DNA of 30,850 nt from an uncultured Oscillospiraceae bacterium (lineage in GTDB: Bacteria > Bacillota > Clostridia > UBA1212 > SIG427), in the NCBI GenBank assembly GCA_902465325.1, contig CABQMV010000005.1, positions 1 through 30,850 on the forward strand. Direction: 5' to 3'. A program made the translations under genes and the position numbers. Below are positions 15,112 through 22,315 of the stretch, in pieces (positions within the stretch are counted from its first letter, which is position 1; every line of letters begins with the position of its first letter). The notes under the pieces were generated by a model that was not told the origin of the DNA, did not search any database, and saw nothing but the letters and a program-made list of their open reading frames with translations.

Positions 15112-16087
15112 TATTGTCATTCCCTGGGTAGATGGGAGCGACCCGGAATGGCTAAGACAGAAATCTGAATACAGAGCAAAAAGGCATGAAGATGAGAGCT
15201 GCAACCGTTTCCGGGACTGGGGCCTTCTGCCATATTGGTTTCGGGGCGTAGAGCAGTATATGCCCTGGGTCAGAACCGTCCATTTTATTACATGGGGCCA
15301 TTTGCCGCCCTGGCTGAATACAAAGCATGAAAAACTCCATATTGTATCTCACGCAGATTATATTCCGGCCCAATATCTTCCGGTATTCAGCTCCCATCCT
15401 ATTGAACTTCACTTCCATAGAATTCCGGGGCTTTCGGAGCAGTTTATTTACTGTAACGACGATACATTTGTCATGGCGCCTATGGCGCCGAAGGACTTTT
15501 TTAAAGGGGGCCTTCCGGTAGATACTGTTACAGAAATCCCCATGCGCTTTTTTTCAGGAGGAATCGACCATATTATAGGAAATGACATGGCTGTCATCAA
15601 TGGGCATTTTCATAAAAGGGCTGTGCTGAAAGCAAATTTTGCCAAGTGGTTTTCCCTGGGCGCACCCCGGGCGGCCATGAAGAATTTATACATGCTGCCG
15701 GTTAACCATTTTTCCTGTTTTGATAATCCGCATTTGCCCAATGCTTTTTTGAAATCTACCTGGGAGGCTGTCTGGGAAGCGGAGCCGGAACGGCTGGAGG
15801 AGACCTCCTTCCATAAGTTCAGGAATCATGAGGATGTAAATCAGTGGGTGTTTCGTTACTGGCAGTTTGCCAGCGGCCGCTTTGTACAGTCCGGCAAAAA
15901 GAGAGGGATGTTTTTTTCCATTGGAAGGGACGACCGGGCTATTCAACAGGCAATACAAAAGAATACTTGTAAAATGCTGTGTCTCAGCGATGACAGTACC
16001 GCTCTGGATTTTGATAAAGAACAGCGCTTTTTACAGGAGCTGTTTCAGGCACGTTTCCCTGTGCCCAGCAGCTTTGAAAAGGTGTGA
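15095..16087 (+). CDS. Stealth-family sugar-phosphate transferase
   Basis: The 330-residue protein has the hallmark blocks of Stealth proteins. CR1 is DIVIPWVDGSDPEW at the N-terminus. The long CR2 contains RFRDWGLLPYWFRGVEQYMPW, ITWGHLPPWL and FSSHPIELHFHRIPGLSEQFIYCNDD. A C-terminal region contains FHKFRNHEDVNQWVFRYWQ. Known Stealth enzymes transfer hexose-1-phosphate or similar units to make phosphodiester-linked capsules, or act as the GlcNAc-1-phosphotransferase in animals. This suggests phosphodiester links in the local glycan. ATG 15095 has GGAAGGGAG at about 10 nt. The upstream ATG 15074 lacks a site, and the frame's farther Met (14960) lies deep in the preceding gene. It overlaps the end of the preceding gene by 17 nt and is the last plus-strand gene before GtrA. 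Confidence 0.9.
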   Translation: MQLPVDIVIPWVDGSDPEWLRQKSEYRAKRHEDESCNRFRDWGLLPYWFRGVEQYMPWVRTVHFITWGHLPPWLNTKHEKLHIVSHADYIPAQYLPVFSSHPIELHFHRIPGLSEQFIYCNDDTFVMAPMAPKDFFKGGLPVDTVTEIPMRFFSGGIDHIIGNDMAVINGHFHKRAVLKANFAKWFSLGAPRAAMKNLYMLPVNHFSCFDNPHLPNAFLKSTWEAVWEAEPERLEETSFHKFRNHEDVNQWVFRYWQFASGRFVQSGKKRGMFFSIGRDDRAIQQAIQKNTCKMLCLSDDSTALDFDKEQRFLQELFQARFPVPSSFEKV

Positions 16088-16105
16088 GGCAGTGAGACTC
16101 GCTGC

Positions 16106-16501
16106 TTATTGGGGCGTTTTCTTTTCCAAAAGTAATTTTCTGGTAACAAAATTATAAACCATGACAATGACTGTAACCACAATTTTTGAGAGCATATAGT
16201 GAAGGCCTCCCTTGTCCACCAGCAGCCACATAAGCAGCTGATTCAGCCCCAGCCCAATCAGGCTGAGGACTACAAAGAGCAGAAACTCCATACGCTTGTC
16301 CATATCCTCTCTGGATAAAAATACAAAACGCATACTCAGGAGATAATTGACCACAACAGAAACGGTAAAAGAGATCATACAGGAAATCAGATAGTACACG
16401 TGAAAGATCTCTGTCAGCAAAATCATCAGCCCATAATCAATGAGAAAGCACAGAGCGCCTACCATGCCAAACTTAATTATTTGTATCAACATTTTTTTCA
16501 T
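16106..16501 (-). CDS. GtrA-like small membrane protein
   Basis: GtrA family proteins are small four-helix membrane proteins, often thought to help move polyprenyl-linked sugars across the membrane during glycan decoration. The 131-residue product has four hydrophobic segments: FGMVGALCFLIDYGLMILL, then ISCMISFTVSVVVNYLL, LLFVVLSLIGLGLNQLLMWLL and IVVTVIVMVYNFVTRKLLL. The family-typical N-terminal KFGMVGALCFLIDYG and the basic KLLLEKK tail are present. ATG 16501 follows GAGAGGAT. The frame is open 51 codons upstream but runs through the promoter at 16547-16575. It is on the opposite strand to its neighbours, and its stop lies 18 nt from the Stealth stop, so transcription converges there. Confidence 0.88.
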   Translation of the reverse strand: MKKMLIQIIKFGMVGALCFLIDYGLMILLTEIFHVYYLISCMISFTVSVVVNYLLSMRFVFLSREDMDKRMEFLLFVVLSLIGLGLNQLLMWLLVDKGGLHYMLSKIVVTVIVMVYNFVTRKLLLEKKTPQ

Positions 16502-16546
16502 CTTTTTATCCTCTCTTGCAATGCGTTGCAGATTTCCGCCGCAATG

Positions 16547-16575
16547 AGTATAGAACAACCCTTTATAAAAGTCAA
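16547..16575 (-). promoter_or_regulatory. Sigma-A promoter of the GtrA-like gene
   Basis: On the minus strand, TTGACT (16575-16570) and TATACT (16552-16547) are exactly 17 nt apart. The transcript would begin near 16540, which excludes translation from the longer open frame reaching 16654. Confidence 0.75.
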
Positions 16576-16600
16576 CGAAAAGGGGTACTTTATTTATAAT

Positions 16601-16629
16601 TTGATGATTTGTGAAAAAAGTAGTATGAT
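16601..16629 (+). promoter_or_regulatory. Sigma-A promoter upstream of glf (distal)
   Basis: TTGATG (16601-16606) and TATGAT (16624-16629) are 17 nt apart. It is divergent from the GtrA promoter, with about 25 nt between the -35 boxes. Confidence 0.6.
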
Positions 16630-16647
16630 AATGTGGACAGAGGCTTC

Positions 16648-16676
16648 TTTTCAATTATGAGAGATTATGGTAAAAT
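16648..16676 (+). promoter_or_regulatory. Second promoter candidate upstream of glf (proximal)
   Basis: TTTTCA (16648-16653) and TAAAAT (16671-16676) are 17 nt apart, with a TATGG extension before the -10 box. Transcription would start near 16683, about 32 nt before the glf start. The weak -35 box is offset by the TRTGn motif. Confidence 0.5.
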
Positions 16677-16714
16677 AACAAAGAATATCAGGAAGTGGGA
16701 AGGATCCTAGGAGA

Positions 16715-17857
16715 ATGGTGAGTACGGGATTGCACAGTATAAAACAGCGCAGAAAGCAATATGACTATCTTATTGTTGGCAGCGGCCTGTTCGGCGCTGT
16801 CTTTGCCCATGAAGCGTCAGTTAGAGGCTGCCGCTGTCTGGTGCTGGAGAAGAGAGCGCATATGGGCGGTAATTTGTACTGTGAGGAAGTAGAAGGGATT
16901 ACCGTACACAAATATGGAGCCCACATTTTTCATACCAGCAGCAGGGAGATATGGGAATATGTAAACCGTTTCTGTGAATTTAACCATTTTATTAATTCTC
17001 CTATGGCGAAATATAAGGACGAAATCTATAATTTGCCGTTCAATATGAATACCTTCTCCCGCATGTTCGGTGTTTCTCGACCGGAGGAGGCGGCCCGCAT
17101 CATTGAGGGACAGAGGGCCGAGTTCCAAGGAAAGCCGGCGAACCTTGAAGAACAGGCGATTCGGCTGGTAGGCCGGGAAATTTATACAAAACTGATTCAG
17201 GGCTATACAGAAAAACAGTGGGGACGGAGCTGCAGAGAATTGCCGCCTTTTATTATAAAGCGGCTGCCTGTACGGTATACCTATGACAACAATTATTTTG
17301 ACGATCCGTGGCAGGGAATTCCTGTAGGAGGATATAATGTTCTGATTCAGAAGCTTCTGGCAGGGATTGAGGTGAGACTGGAAACCGATTTTCTGCAGGA
17401 CAGAGACGGTTTTCTGGCCCTGGCAGATAAATGTGTGTATACGGGGACAATTGACGGTTTTTTTGGTTATTCTTTGGGGGAGTTGGGGTACAGAAGCCTG
17501 CGGTTTGAAACTGAAACGGTAAACTGTGAAAATTATCAGGGTGTTGCAGTGATGAATTATAATGAAAAGGAAATTCCGTATACAAGAATTATTGAGCACA
17601 AGCATTTTGCCTTTGGAAAGCAGGCGAAAACGGTTATTACCAGAGAATATCCGCTGCCCTGGGAGGCGGGTTCCGGGAGGGAGCCTTACTATCCTATAAA
17701 CGATGAGAGTAACAATGCTCTTTATTTACAATATACAAGGCTGGCCGCAGAACGCTCGGAGATCATCTTCGGAGGAAGGCTCGGACAATACAGGTATTAT
17801 AACATGGACCAATGTATTGAAGCGGCACTGGCTCTTTGCGCGAAGGAGTTAAAATGA
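16715..17857 (+). CDS. glf: UDP-galactopyranose mutase
   Basis: Glf is a flavoenzyme that interconverts UDP-galactopyranose and UDP-galactofuranose, the donor for galactofuranose in surface glycans. The 380-residue protein has the FAD-binding opening YLIVGSGLFGAVFAHEA, and the conserved KRAHMGGNLY and HKYGAHIFHT segments. The substrate-binding YTEKQWGR and the RLPVRYTYDNNYFDDPWQGIP block are also present. The length is normal for bacterial Glf. The ATG at 16715 has GGAAGG at about 10 nt. An AGGAG sits only 1 nt upstream and could serve a GTG at 16718 instead. The GT2 gene downstream overlaps by 4 nt (ATGA), so the two are coupled. Its presence is direct evidence that the local glycan is likely to contain galactofuranose. 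Confidence 0.95.
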   Translation: MVSTGLHSIKQRRKQYDYLIVGSGLFGAVFAHEASVRGCRCLVLEKRAHMGGNLYCEEVEGITVHKYGAHIFHTSSREIWEYVNRFCEFNHFINSPMAKYKDEIYNLPFNMNTFSRMFGVSRPEEAARIIEGQRAEFQGKPANLEEQAIRLVGREIYTKLIQGYTEKQWGRSCRELPPFIIKRLPVRYTYDNNYFDDPWQGIPVGGYNVLIQKLLAGIEVRLETDFLQDRDGFLALADKCVYTGTIDGFFGYSLGELGYRSLRFETETVNCENYQGVAVMNYNEKEIPYTRIIEHKHFAFGKQAKTVITREYPLPWEAGSGREPYYPINDESNNALYLQYTRLAAERSEIIFGGRLGQYRYYNMDQCIEAALALCAKELK

Positions 17858-18915
17858 AAGGCGATATAAAAATTTCCGTTATTATGCCGGTTTATAAAGT
17901 AGAGCGATTTATAGGAAAGTGTATAGAAAGTCTCCTGTCGCAGACGATGCAGGAATGGGAGCTGATTGCTGTTGATGACGGCACTCCCGATGACAGTGGT
18001 AAAATATGTGATCTGTACGCAGAGAGGGACAGCCGCGTTACTGTAATTCATAAAGAAAACGGAGGCGCTCCCAGCGCCAGAAATGCGGCCATTGAAATTG
18101 CCCGGGGAGAATATTTTTATTTTATGGATTCTGATGACTGGGCAGAGCCGGAAATGCTGGAAAGCATGTATCGGGCAGCCAGGGAAAGCGCAGCCCAGCT
18201 GGTGGTAGCGGGATATTATATTGACACCTATTATTCCGATTCGGAATATTATACACAGGAGCAGTGTCTTCCTGCAAAAGTGTTTGCATCTCAGAAAGAG
18301 TTCCGGGAATATGCCTATAAGCTTTTTGATAAGAATCTTCTGTATACGCCCTGGAATAAGCTGTATCTGGCAAGTTATATTAAGGATCATGGCATCCGGT
18401 TTCGCAATACCTTCTGGGACGACTTTCCCTTTAATTTGGATGTAATCCGTGATATTGAGAGAGTGGTCCTGATGGAGGAGAAGTACTACCATTTTATGCG
18501 CGCGCGGTCTGACAGTGAAACTGCCAGATACAGAGCGGATATGTATGAGAAGCGGGAAGAGGAACACGGCTGGCTGCTTGCGCTGTATGAATATTGGAAG
18601 GTAGATAATAAAGAAAGTATGGAAATGGTTCAGCGGCGGTACATAGAGCGGGTGATAGGCTGTGTTGAGAATCTGACAAATTCGGTGTGTACGCTGCCTA
18701 GAGCAGAAAAAAAACAGCGGATCCGGGAAATGATCACCTGCGACAGGGCCCGGACGGCCTTGAGGCTTGCGAAGCCCCAGTCCTTTACCATGAGGATTAT
18801 GCTCCTTCCCTTGAAAATGAAAAGCGCTGCCATAACGTATTTAGAAGGGGTTATTATCTCTAAGGTAAAGACTAGTAATATTAAGCTATTTGCCAGTCTA
18901 AAGGCCAACCGGTAA
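17854..18915 (+). CDS. Family 2 glycosyltransferase
   Basis: This is a 353-residue GT-A fold glycosyltransferase. The N-terminal ISVIMPVYKVERFIGKCIES leads to VDDGTPDDS, which binds the nucleotide sugar. NGGAPSARNAAI and the DxD-containing FMDSDDW follow. The C-terminal third is not conserved to my eye and probably sets acceptor choice. It has no membrane helix, so it is cytoplasmic or peripheral. The ATG at 17854 sits in an ATGA overlap with glf and has AAGGAG at 6 nt. The slightly longer frame from TTG 17836 would contain that site and is rejected. The coupling to glf suggests, but does not prove, that it uses UDP-galactofuranose. Confidence 0.9.
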   Translation: MKGDIKISVIMPVYKVERFIGKCIESLLSQTMQEWELIAVDDGTPDDSGKICDLYAERDSRVTVIHKENGGAPSARNAAIEIARGEYFYFMDSDDWAEPEMLESMYRAARESAAQLVVAGYYIDTYYSDSEYYTQEQCLPAKVFASQKEFREYAYKLFDKNLLYTPWNKLYLASYIKDHGIRFRNTFWDDFPFNLDVIRDIERVVLMEEKYYHFMRARSDSETARYRADMYEKREEEHGWLLALYEYWKVDNKESMEMVQRRYIERVIGCVENLTNSVCTLPRAEKKQRIREMITCDRARTALRLAKPQSFTMRIMLLPLKMKSAAITYLEGVIISKVKTSNIKLFASLKANR

Positions 18916-18939
18916 CAGTTTTTTCCATGGGACTGTCAC

Positions 18940-18969
18940 TTGCCGTAGAGAGGAGCCCCGTGGTATAAT
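18940..18969 (+). promoter_or_regulatory. Sigma-A promoter of the sortase/primosome group
   Basis: TTGCCG (18940-18945) and a perfect TATAAT (18964-18969) are 18 nt apart, with TGG just before the -10 box. The leader before the GTG at 19076 is about 100 nt. I saw no riboswitch in it. Confidence 0.65.
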
Positions 18970-19075
18970 ATAACCTACGAAGAAATTTTCAGCTCAGGCG
19001 ATTCCCGGGAAGAGGGTCGCTACTTTCTGTCAAAAGAAGGCGGCTGCGCAGGAGATCATAACGGAGGAGTTTACC

Positions 19076-19378
19076 GTGGATAAGGAAACGAAGAAAACTT
19101 CCCAGAAGCAGGGGAAGAAAGCCAAAAAAACAAAATACAGAGTAGGATATGAAGCGGCCCGGATTCTGGCGCTGGCTGTTTTCCTGGCCTGTGCCGGTAT
19201 TATTGGAGATAAGATTTATGGCTATATACACGACGATGAAACGTCAAAGAGCTTTGTGGACAGCATCGCGCCCAATCTGGGTGTGACACCGCGTCCCCCG
19301 GAGAGAACGGCGCCGCCCTATCCGGAGGTAACGCCGGAGCGGGTGACCTATCCTCAAATTATTACTACAGGAGATTAA
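19076..19378 (+). pseudogene. Class B sortase, N-terminal part (before a frameshift)
   Basis: This frame starts at a GTG with an ACGGAGGAG ribosome binding site. It encodes a Lys-rich cytoplasmic tail, one membrane segment (LALAVFLACAGIIGDKIYGYI) and a Pro/Glu-rich stretch, and stops after 100 codons at TAA 19376. That is the N-terminal anchor of a sortase without its catalytic domain. The catalytic part continues in the +1 frame from about 19347. The whole span 19076-19931 is 856 nt, one base more than a multiple of three. A single extra base, a programmed shift or a sequencing error would all explain it. By itself this fragment cannot act as a sortase. Confidence 0.8.
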
Positions 19379-19931
19379 TCGGCTGGAGAACTATGAGGAC
19401 TTTGTTTGCTGGCTGTATATTGAAAATTCCAATATCAGCAACTATGTGGTACGTGCAGAGGACAATGAATTTTATCTGAGAAAAAATATTGATAAAGAAA
19501 CCAACGGAAACGGTTCGCTGTTTTTGGATTTTAGAAATGATCCGGATACCTGGCGCGGACATAATATCATATATGGACATAATCAGAAGAACGGCACCAT
19601 GTTTTCGGATTTGAGGGATTTTAACGATCCGGCTTATTTTAACGAACACAAGCTGATTTATACGTATTCCGGGAACGGGGTAAAGATTTGGAGAGTTTTT
19701 TCTGCTTATGAGACATCAACAGATGATTACTACATTGAGACCTGGTTTGAAGATGACGATGCGTATTTTGACTTTATCAGGAATCTTCAAAATAAATCGG
19801 TTACGGAAACGGATGTAGTTCTGAAGTCCAGCGATGTTATTATGACATTGTCTACCTGTTATAAGTATTCCAATCCTAATGGACGGTATGTGGTTCACGC
19901 TGTGTTAGTAGGAGAGGCGCCTCTTGCGTAA
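19347..19931 (+). pseudogene. Class B sortase, catalytic part (after a frameshift)
   Basis: Sortase B enzymes cut an NPQTN- or similar sorting signal and link the protein to peptidoglycan. The frame is open from 19347. The sortase-like sequence reads NRLENYEDFVCWLYIENSNI, then DNEFYLRKN and GSLFLDFRND, and holds the catalytic His in IIYGHNQKNGTMF. The catalytic Cys lies in MTLSTCYKY and the Arg in GRYVVHAVLV. All three catalytic residues are intact. No good start exists in this frame: the first GTG (19446) would remove the early beta strands and lacks the membrane anchor. An AGGAG at 19369-19373 lies next to the frameshift. The two reading frames together would make about 285 residues, a normal class B length. 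DnaD starts 28 nt later. Confidence 0.82.
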
Positions 19932-19958
19932 TACTTTGCCGACGGAGAGGAGACTCAA

Positions 19959-20966
19959 ATGAAACTGGAAGATAAATATAACCCGCTTTTTGGGTTTACT
20001 CAGATCAGTGATCTTTTTTTTACGGACTATTTGCCGGAATTGGATCCCTTTTGTGTAAAATTATACCTGCTTTGCCTGTATTTGAATAAAAGGGGGAAAG
20101 AGGTTACCCGGGAGAGTCTGGCTGCTGGGATCAAAGTAACACCCGCTGTTGTGGACGAGAAACTGATTTCTTTAGAAAATGCTGGTTTGCTGGTCAGAAT
20201 GAATGAAAGAATTCTGCTGCAGGACATTAATCAGAAAGAACTGGAACGCCTGTACCGGAGCAGGACTGTAGGGGCCATTAGTGATGAGTTTACAGTGGGA
20301 CGGGCCGTGGTGAAAAAGCGTACAGATGTGGTTAAATCTGTAAGTGATAAATTTTTTGGCGGACAGATGCCTCCGTCTTGGTATACTGAAATTGATTTGT
20401 GGTTTGATAAATACGGTTTTGAGCCGGAGGTTATGTTTATGCTGTTTCAGCATTGCAGTCAAAACCACGGTCTGACAAAGCCCTATATGCGAAGGGTGGC
20501 GGAGAGCTGGGGCGCACGGGAAATCCGAACCTCAGAGCAGCTGGAAAACTATCTGATGGAGTATGACCGATTCCGGGACAATAAGGGAAAGGTCATGAAG
20601 AAGCTTCGGATGGGCGGGAAGCTGGATGAATATTCCGAAGAAATACTGAAGAAATGGTTTTTGCTGTATAAATATGATTTTGAAACGGTGGAGTTGGCTT
20701 TAAAGAGTGCGCCCAGGGCAAAAAATGCTACGCTCAGCTATTTTGATGCCATTATTACTGGCTGGTACCAGAAGGGACTTAGAGAGAAAGCTGCTGTAGA
20801 AAAGTATGAGGCGGAGCGGCGCACGCAGGCAAAGGCATCCTCCGATACTGCACAGAGAGGCAAGGGCAGTTCGGGAAGCGCTTCTCAGAAGGCGAATTAC
20901 TCAGGCAGGAGCTATGATGACGCTTTTCTGAGTGGCCTATATAAGGATATAGAGGGGGACAGCTGA
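19959..20966 (+). CDS. DnaD-domain replication protein
   Basis: DnaD-domain proteins help load the replicative helicase at origins and restart sites in Firmicutes. The 335-residue product has an N-terminal winged-helix-like region (about 20-95, with REVTRESLAAGIKVTPAVVDEKL near-motif). Two C-terminal DnaD/DnaB_2-type domains follow (about 140-210 and 218-280). The second ends with ATLSYFDAIITGWYQKGL, which corresponds to the YxxxIxxxW motif of the fold. A disordered, basic Ser/Gly-rich tail follows (285-320). The ATG follows GGAGAGGAG. It ends 1 nt before the DnaC-like gene, so the two form a primosomal pair, like the DnaB/DnaD-DnaI arrangements known in Bacillus and Clostridia. Confidence 0.88.
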   Translation: MKLEDKYNPLFGFTQISDLFFTDYLPELDPFCVKLYLLCLYLNKRGKEVTRESLAAGIKVTPAVVDEKLISLENAGLLVRMNERILLQDINQKELERLYRSRTVGAISDEFTVGRAVVKKRTDVVKSVSDKFFGGQMPPSWYTEIDLWFDKYGFEPEVMFMLFQHCSQNHGLTKPYMRRVAESWGAREIRTSEQLENYLMEYDRFRDNKGKVMKKLRMGGKLDEYSEEILKKWFLLYKYDFETVELALKSAPRAKNATLSYFDAIITGWYQKGLREKAAVEKYEAERRTQAKASSDTAQRGKGSSGSASQKANYSGRSYDDAFLSGLYKDIEGDS

Positions 20967-20967
20967 T

Positions 20968-21954
20968 ATGGATTGCTACCGCGAGGCAGAATTAGAGCTT
21001 TCCAGACGCAGAGCCCGTGCACAGGCAGCTATGGCGGAGCGGCTCGCGCAGCTGAGACGCCGTGTACCGGAATATGCTGACCTTGAGCAGAAAATTAAAG
21101 ATACCGGGCTGGAATTGGTAAAGTGCGGCTTTACAGGGCGCAAGGATGAAAATGGAGCGGATGTCAAAGAGCTGCTGCGTGATCGGCTAGAAGTCCTCAG
21201 CCGTAAGAGAAAGGAACTTCTGAAGGAAGAGGGGCTCCCTGAGGATTTTGGGGAACGGGCCTGCTATTGTCCTATTTGCAGGGATGCCGGTTATGTAATT
21301 CGCCAGGGACATAAGGAACGCTGCAGCTGCTTTCAGAATTTGTATATTGATCTGCTTACAATGGAGCAGACCGATTTGGATACGGCCTGCCGATTTTCCG
21401 ATTTTAGATTGGATTTGTATCCAGAGACACCGGACCGGGAACGGTATGGCATTGCCGGTTCCCCCAGAGATTATATGGAGCGGATCCTGGAGATGTGTGT
21501 TCGCTTTACAGAAAAGGTGCCCTGCTGTCATCAAAAGAACCTGATTTTTACCGGAAAAACGGGAATCGGAAAAACGTTTTTATGTTCCTGTATGGCCAAT
21601 GCACTGCTGGAGCGAGGGATTTCTGTCTTATATATCAAGGCTTCTGAGCTGTTTAACCAGATTACCTTCAACCGGAATGAGGAGCTGAAAAGGCAGCTGT
21701 ATCAGGTACAGACGCTTATTATTGATGATCTGGGAATAGAAAAACAGACGGATATGCGGTATTCGGATTTTCTGGAGCTTTTAGACAAGAGAAATATTTT
21801 ACATGACAGGCACGGCTATGCTACTGTTATCTCAACCAATTTGGATCCCAACGGTTTACTGTCTTATTATGATGAGCGGATCTGTTCCAGATTATTTGGA
21901 AATTTTGACTTGATCCGTTTTACAGGAGAGGATATCCGGTTGCTGAATAAATAG
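20968..21954 (+). CDS. DnaC/DnaI-like helicase-loader ATPase
   Basis: This is a 328-residue AAA+ ATPase of the DnaC/IstB type that would load the replicative helicase. The N-terminal half has a coiled-coil (20-95) and a Cys cluster, C99-x-C101-xx-C104 and C119-x-C121, that probably binds zinc, as in DnaI. The AAA+ domain has Walker A GKTGIGKT (196-203), Walker B LIIDDLG near 250 and a sensor-I-like TVISTNLDP. The family includes transposon IstB proteins, but no IstA-like transposase is adjacent and the DnaD partner supports a chromosomal role. The ATG sits 1 nt after the DnaD stop with a GAGGGGG site. Confidence 0.88.
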   Translation: MDCYREAELELSRRRARAQAAMAERLAQLRRRVPEYADLEQKIKDTGLELVKCGFTGRKDENGADVKELLRDRLEVLSRKRKELLKEEGLPEDFGERACYCPICRDAGYVIRQGHKERCSCFQNLYIDLLTMEQTDLDTACRFSDFRLDLYPETPDRERYGIAGSPRDYMERILEMCVRFTEKVPCCHQKNLIFTGKTGIGKTFLCSCMANALLERGISVLYIKASELFNQITFNRNEELKRQLYQVQTLIIDDLGIEKQTDMRYSDFLELLDKRNILHDRHGYATVISTNLDPNGLLSYYDERICSRLFGNFDLIRFTGEDIRLLNK

Positions 21955-21967
21955 GGAGGCCTTGACA

Positions 21968-22315
21968 GTGTATTTATTTGATCAGACGTTCTATATTGGT
22001 CCGGAGTCAGGAAAAGACGCCGGCTTTCTCATTGCCGGGGTGGTGTTGGCTGCCTTGCTGGCTGCGTTTACCATCGGCCTTGTCTTTTATGTTCTGCAGT
22101 CGGTAGGCCTTTTTGTGACGGCATCTGTTTTTCTGTACATTGATTTATATAAGGTATATCAGTCCTGCCAGCCGTCTAATGCGCTGCTCTTTTTGCTGCT
22201 GTCTATTTTTGTTAGCATATCTCAGCCCATTATTCTGTTTCTGATTCGGAATAAAGAGGAAGGGATGGGGCCGGTATATCAAAATTCTCCGTGTGGAGGG
22301 GGAGTACGGTTATGA
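21968..22315 (+). CDS. Small three-pass membrane protein, unknown
   Basis: I do not recognise a family. The product is about 115 residues, mostly hydrophobic, with three likely membrane segments (about 18-43, 45-65 and 70-93). A short polar N-terminus contains DQTFYIGPESGKD, and a charged C-terminal tail contains RNKEEG. The GTG at 21968 has GGGAGG at 8 nt. A TTG at 21962 is only 2 nt from that site and is rejected. Its stop overlaps the start of the amidohydrolase in an ATGA junction, so it is probably co-translated with that gene and belongs to the same transcript as the primosomal pair. Confidence 0.7.
   Translation: MYLFDQTFYIGPESGKDAGFLIAGVVLAALLAAFTIGLVFYVLQSVGLFVTASVFLYIDLYKVYQSCQPSNALLFLLLSIFVSISQPIILFLIRNKEEGMGPVYQNSPCGGGVRL

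Noticed and set aside
16089..16105. Short hairpin between the Stealth and GtrA genes as a terminator
   Set aside because: The stem is only 6 bp with a G-U pair, and neither strand has a proper T tract after it.
16817..17605. Long minus-strand open frame opposite glf (262 codons)
   Set aside because: It is antisense to a well-conserved gene, has no recognisable domain or ribosome binding site, and its composition is that of a mirrored coding strand.
17797..18567. Long minus-strand open frame opposite the GT2 gene (256 codons)
   Set aside because: It lies across the glf/GT2 junction on the opposite strand, shows no motif, and the plus-strand genes there are clear.
20968..21954. IstB-type transposition helper of an insertion sequence
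   Set aside because: No IstA-like transposase or terminal inverted repeats are adjacent, and it forms a pair with a DnaD-domain gene, with a DnaI-like Cys cluster.
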